A stretch of 64,000 bases of DNA from assembly GCF_901933205.1 (NCBI RefSeq), contig NW_022148710.1:1-64000 (forward strand), in the 5' to 3' direction. The translations under genes were made by a program, and so were the position numbers. Source of the stretch: Camarhynchus parvulus. Lineage: Eukaryota > Chordata > Aves > Passeriformes > Thraupidae. How positions within the stretch are numbered: position 1 is the first letter of the stretch; every line of letters begins with the position of its first letter. Positions 62,501 to 64,000 of this stretch are shown piece after piece. The notes beneath the pieces are model-generated. The model had not been told where the DNA came from. It did no database searches and worked only from the letters and a program-made list of their open reading frames with translations.

Positions 62501-63244
62501 TCTGCCCGCTGTCGCTGTGGCGCTGGCAGCTCTACGCGCGCAGAGCTCGCGCAGCCCCTGGAACTTCCTGGGCGAGGAGCTCTACGAGCAGAGCGACGAG
62601 GAGCAGGACTCCGTCAAGGTACAAATTCCACACTTTCCCTGAGTTTTCCATTTTTTTCCTGATTTTTTGGGGTTTTCCTGGGGCTTTGTGGGGATTTTTC
62701 CCGATTTTTCTATGATTTTTCCTGATTTTTCTGCAATTTTTCCCACTTTTTGTACATTTTTCCCCAGTATTTTTCTACAATTTTCCCAATTTTTCTATGA
62801 TTTTTCCTGAGTTTTCTACAATTTTTCTACAAATTTTCCCAATATTTTTCCCAATTTTTCTACAATTCTTCCCAATATTTTTCCCAATTTTTGTACATTT
62901 TGTCTACAATTTTTCCTGATTTTTCTACAATTTTTCTACGAATTTTCCCAGTATTTTTCCCAATTTTTCTACAATTTTTCCCTGATTTTTCTACCATTTT
63001 CCCAATATTTTTCCCAATTTCTGTACAATTTTTCCCAATATTTTTCCCGATTTTTCTACAATTTTTCCCGATTTTTCTACAATTTTTCCCAATATTTTTC
63101 CCAATTTTTCCCGATTTTTGGGGGGTTTTTGCTGGGGATTTTTCGGGGTTTTTACGCGTTTTGGCGCAGAGCTCGCGCAGCCCCTGGAACTTCCTGGGCG
63201 AGGAGCTCTACGAGCAGAGCGACGAGGAGCAGGACTCCGTCAAG
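44538..63244 (+). CDS. CLPTM1: CLPTM1 gene (cleft lip and palate transmembrane protein 1), overall locus, 3' end outside window
   Basis: CLPTM1 is a multi-pass ER membrane protein, paralogous to CLPTM1L; in mammals it has been reported to retain GABA-A receptors in the ER. Nine plus-strand exons with agreeing phases encode MAAPGTEAAAG, NAWQVVKGVLF, the first membrane helix IFIIWAISSWF, SRNLFPKDTLM, the large luminal domain (VYISEHEHFTDFN, LVYGDWTSGENSDGCYEH, NGSIYVHVYFTKSGFHPDPR, INKYKRRRFQKTKNLLTGE, ISHWHPNLTINMVDDHTPWV), VKFDALSGDYFPILYFNDYW and CPLSLWRWQLY, then SPWNFLGEELYEQSDEEQDS. The match to vertebrate CLPTM1 is very close. The multi-membrane C-terminal half lies beyond the window. 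Exons 8/9 show a junction anomaly. Confidence 0.97.
44600..45330. repeat. array, ACCGGGAACGGGAGCGG-type
   Basis: Degenerate 12-24-bp GC-rich units in CLPTM1 intron 1 (GACCGGGA, GGGAACCGGGACCGG). Confidence 0.88.
45330..47287. repeat. ~85-105-bp repeats carrying the CLPTM1 exon 2 acceptor
   Basis: About 20 units, each with GTTCCGGTTC(T/C), a CCCGCAG or TTTCAG acceptor, the exon-2-like start GTGTCCAGCAGTAACGGCGC, then CCGGTACCGG, GGGATGGGGTTGGGATCAGT and GTGTCAGTGACC. Acceptor-like sites occur for example near 45428, 45733, 45829, 46282, 46394, 46795, 46887, 47094 and 47194. The last unit is exon 2 itself. Confidence 0.96.
47288..47397 (+). CDS. CLPTM1: CLPTM1 exon 2: PAPNAWQVVKGVLF
   Basis: This 110-nt exon lies after TTTCAG and before TTCAG|GTGAGA. 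It reads VSSILRCRSVSRQGQQQPQQ, then PQPAPNAWQVVKGVLF with a split Arg. The second half equals human. The first ten codons differ from the ~20 upstream partial copies, which read VSSSNGAAG and resemble human VTSNGS more closely. Confidence 0.9.
47400..48570. repeat. 24-bp array, ACTGAAGGGGTTAAAGGGGC, with exon 2 donor copies
   Basis: About 45 units in CLPTM1 intron 2. Three embedded copies of CCTGTTCAG|GTGGGATTCGG (AG at 48049, 48365, 48520) mirror the exon 2 end and donor (CCTGTTCAG|GTGAGAGCGG). Confidence 0.95.
48580..49640. repeat. ~38-110-bp array, GGGAATCCATGGAAAAGGGG-type
   Basis: Units combine GGATTTTTGGGAA, ATAGAATCGATGG and GGGGAAAATTCCTGGGAAGG with AAAAAAGAAAAATTTTTGGG. The ~110-bp block recurs at about 48905, 49050, 49165 and 49280. 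Confidence 0.92.
49770..49893 (+). CDS. CLPTM1: CLPTM1 exon 3: IFIIWAISSWF and DTLM
   Basis: This 124-nt exon has a TTCCCGCAG acceptor and an ATG|GTGGGA donor. It holds the first membrane helix IFIIWAISSWF, a Ser/Gly-rich linker (SNGSGGSGRSPS) and RNLFPKDTLM. Six further copies of its 3' half follow in the intron. Confidence 0.96.
49894..51080. repeat. six copies of CLPTM1 exon 3 end plus (GGGATTT)n
   Basis: Copies of the Ser/Gly-linker-to-DTLM segment with its donor end at 50092, 50249, 50492, 50671, 50832 and 51009 (true 49893), separated by GGGATTTGGGATTGTGGGAT filler. The copy ending 50249 lacks six bases. Confidence 0.96.
51085..52955. repeat. 1.9-kb array, GCTGAATTCCCGGGATTTTTGG
   Basis: Units of 25-35 bp built on GGGCTGAATTCC and GGGATTTT, with higher-order blocks containing TTTTGGGACTCCTTCC at about 51942, 52305, 52464 and 52696. 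It fills CLPTM1 intron 3 up to the exon 4 acceptor. Confidence 0.94.
52963..53121 (+). CDS. CLPTM1: CLPTM1 exon 4: DLYVYISEHEHFTDFNVSSA
   Basis: This 53-codon exon has a CTCCCGCAG acceptor and a CCCAG|GTGGGA donor. It continues LFWEKRDLVYGDWTSGENS and ends DGCYEHSGEVDISQ. Human has NLHVYISEHEHFTDFNATSA. Confidence 0.97.
53122..54235. repeat. ~188-bp repeat carrying the CLPTM1 exon 4 end
   Basis: Exon 4 donor-equivalent positions 53315, 53503, 53690 and 54065 follow the true 53121 at multiples of about 188 bp. The 53503 and 53690 copies retain GACGGCTGCTACGAGCACT. The others keep only the last ~15 coding bases. Filler is GGATTTGGGGTCTGGGAATG. Confidence 0.95.
54236..54985. repeat. array, GGTTTTTCCCAGGATTTTTC-type
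   Basis: Pyrimidine-rich 15-25-bp units (TTTTTCCCGAGGTTTTTCC) with a ~240-bp block at about 54340-54500 repeated at 54580-54740. Immediately upstream of the exon 5 acceptor. Confidence 0.9.
54992..55109 (+). CDS. CLPTM1: CLPTM1 exon 5: SVQRNGSIYVHVYFTKSGFH
   Basis: This 118-nt exon has a CGCGCAG acceptor and an AGGA|GTACGG donor. It continues PDPRQKSLYRRLATVHTSR with a split Met completed by exon 6. Confidence 0.97.
55110..56755. repeat. 1.6-kb array with two copies of CLPTM1 exon 5 end
   Basis: Units of ~60 bp (CCCAGGAATTCCCGATTTTT, CCAAATCCCTTGGGAA). Exon-5-end copies CCAGGA|GTACGGAAT end at 55686 and 56366 (true 55109), each preceded by ACTGTGCACAGCT or ACCGTGCACAGCT. Confidence 0.94.
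56760..58500. repeat. CCCATTTTTCCC array with ~350-390-bp higher-order unit
   Basis: The block TTTTTCCTGCCCTTTTTGTT + CCCATTTTCCC...GCCTTATAATTTCCCC recurs from about 57174, 57562, 57910 and 58266. Each recurrence keeps ATTATTTTCGCTATTTTT. It fills CLPTM1 intron 5. Confidence 0.95.
58504..58589 (+). CDS. CLPTM1: CLPTM1 exon 6: INKYKRRRFQKTKNLLTGET
   Basis: This 86-nt exon has a TTTCCCTCAG acceptor and an ATCAAG|GTGGGA donor. It ends EADPEMIK. Residue-for-residue vertebrate match. Confidence 0.97.
58600..60000. repeat. T/G-rich array, GGGGATTTTTTGGGTCTTTTT
   Basis: Units of 35-60 bp in CLPTM1 intron 6, degrading to poly-T near 59900-59980 before the exon 7 acceptor. Confidence 0.88.
60029..60149 (+). 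CDS. CLPTM1: CLPTM1 exon 7: RAEDFGPVEVISHWHPNLTI
   Basis: This 121-nt exon has a CCCCTGCAG acceptor and a CAGT|GTGAGC donor. It continues NMVDDHTPWVKGSVPPPLDQ with a split Tyr. One copy of its 3' end follows 176 bp downstream. Confidence 0.97.
60150..60640. repeat. ~170-bp repeat with a copy of CLPTM1 exon 7 end
   Basis: AAAAATTCCC...CCCATTAAAAACGGGGC, then GTCCCAGTTCATCCCAG, occurs about three times. The second unit (60293-60335) starts with the exon 7 end and donor (CTGGACCAGT|GTGAGC, T at 60325). A short unique stretch lies at 60420-60510. Confidence 0.85.
60690..62365. repeat. 1.7-kb array, CCCCATTTATTCCCC then CCCCATTCATT
   Basis: CCCATTTTCCCC/ATTTATTCCC units give way after 61680 to a very regular 11-bp CCCCATTCATT array (about 55 units) that ends at the exon 8 acceptor. 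Confidence 0.95.
62375..62618 (+). CDS. CLPTM1: CLPTM1 exon 8 fused to an exon 9 copy, with frame break
   Basis: After a CCGCCAG acceptor the frame reads VKFDALSGDYFPILYFNDYW, NLQRDYFPINESVRRLPFR and CPLSLWRWQLYA up to 62538. With no intron, a second segment then follows: QSSRSPWNFLGEELYEQSD in the -1 frame, ending at the VK|GTACAA donor at 62618. One base appears missing at the junction (TACGCGCGCAGAG). The same segment recurs at 63170-63244 behind its own acceptor. Confidence 0.8.
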
Positions 63245-64000
63245 GTACAAATTCACTTTTCTGCACTTTTCCCAATTTTTCCCGATTTTTCCCATTTTTT
63301 TCGGACGTTTTTTGGGGACTTAGTGTGGATTTTTCCATGATTTTTCCTCATTTTTCTACAATTTTTCCCAATATTTTTAGAATTTTTCCTGGGATTTTGC
63401 CTGGGTTTTTTTAGGAGTTTAGTGCAGATTTTTTCAGGGTTTTTTGGAGGTTTTGTGCAGATTTTTTCCTCTTTTTTCTCCATTTCCCTCCCCCGTTTTA
63501 TTAGGAATTTAGTGCAGATTTTTCCCAATATTTTTCCTGATTTTTCTGGGGTTTTTGGGGAGCTTTGTAGGGATTTTTCCTGATTTTTCTACAATTTTTC
63601 CCAATAATTTTCCCAATTTTTGTACAATTTTTCCACAAATTTCCCCAATATTTTTCCCACTTTTTCTACAATTTTTCCCAGTATTTTTCCCAATTTTTCT
63701 ACAATTTTTCCCTGATTTTTCTACAAATTTTTCCCAATAAATTTCCCAATTTTTCTACAATTTTTTCCAGTAATTTCCCTGATTTTTATATAATTTTTCC
63801 CAATTTTTGTACAATTTTTCCCAGTATTTTTCCCAATTTTTGTACCTTTTTTCCCATTTTTTAAACATTTTTTCTATGATTTTTCTACAGTTTTTCTACA
63901 AATTTTCCCAATATTTTTACAATTTTTTCCTGATTTCTCGATATTTTTTCCTTTCCGATTTTTCCCAGTTTTCCCCTGCTTTTTTCCCAATTTTTCATCG
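62625..64000. repeat. array, TTTTTCTACAATTTTTCCCAAT
   Basis: Units of 22-28 bp (ATTTTTCCCAATTTTTCTAC) surround exon 9 on both sides up to the window end. Confidence 0.93.
63170..63244 (+). CDS. CLPTM1: CLPTM1 exon 9: SSRSPWNFLGEELYEQSDEE
   Basis: This 25-codon exon has a TTTTGGCGCAG acceptor and an AAG|GTACAA donor, phase 0 at both ends, and ends QDSVK. Human has STKSPWNFLGDELYEQSDEE. It is an almost exact copy of 62544-62618. It is the only one of the two with a splice acceptor and a clean frame. Confidence 0.88.

Noticed and set aside
1..64000. tRNA, rRNA or other structured RNA genes
   Set aside because: No cloverleaf with A/B boxes, rRNA-like or snoRNA box sequence was recognised on either strand by eye. 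A covariance-model search would be needed to exclude small ones.

Overview
The window is eukaryotic. It holds spliced vertebrate genes whose exons match known human proteins at the residue level, separated by introns and intergenic DNA made almost entirely of short-period tandem repeats. Three genes are recognised. CLASRP (CLK4-associating serine/arginine-rich protein) is on the minus strand; its coding exons are clear from about 16.1 kb down to 8.2 kb and faint beyond. RELB (NF-kB subunit) is complete from its start codon on the minus strand, 44.05 kb down to about 25.2 kb, with a candidate poly(A) signal near 21.25 kb. CLPTM1 is on the plus strand, from its start codon at 44.54 kb to the window end, and its last exons lie outside. 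These genes are neighbours on human 19q13.3. The very GC-rich exons and repeat-filled introns fit a bird microchromosome, the class of locus that was long missing from bird assemblies. 'Bird' is an inference; the species cannot be read from the sequence.

Layout. 0-8 kb: repeats, with only weak candidates for the CLASRP RS-domain and 3' exons. 8.2-16.1 kb: nine well-supported CLASRP exons whose splice phases agree, plus a less certain one at the 8.2 kb end. 17.5 kb: a damaged candidate first coding exon. 20.1 kb: the CLASRP CpG/ETS promoter, followed by a precise 56-bp GC-box tandem array. 21.2-25.3 kb: repeats that form the RELB 3' region. 25.3-44.05 kb: twelve RELB exons, including a 9-nt microexon. 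44.05-44.54 kb: a compact head-to-head RELB/CLPTM1 promoter with three CRE palindromes, CCAAT boxes, three kB consensus sites, an E-box, an ETS site and a TCTCGCGAGA palindrome. 44.54-63.24 kb: CLPTM1 exons 1-9.

The main novelty is how the intronic repeats are built. At exon after exon, the array next to the exon contains several copies of that exon's own edge: the last or first 20-60 coding bases with the splice donor or acceptor still attached. The clearest cases are four RELB donor-side sets and one RELB acceptor-side set, the CLPTM1 exon 2 acceptor (about 20 copies), the donors of CLPTM1 exons 2, 3, 4, 5 and 7, and the acceptor side of a CLASRP exon (a 189-bp unit). Introns here therefore appear to have grown by amplifying exon-intron junctions, leaving many decoy or alternative splice sites. 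RELB and CLPTM1 are head to head here, whereas in human CLPTM1, RELB and CLASRP all point the same way; this implies an inversion of CLPTM1 in one lineage.

Limits: no alignment was run. Exon edges come from GT/AG sites, phase continuity and remembered vertebrate protein sequence. Some exons show one-base frame conflicts that could be assembly errors in repeat-rich, GC-rich DNA.
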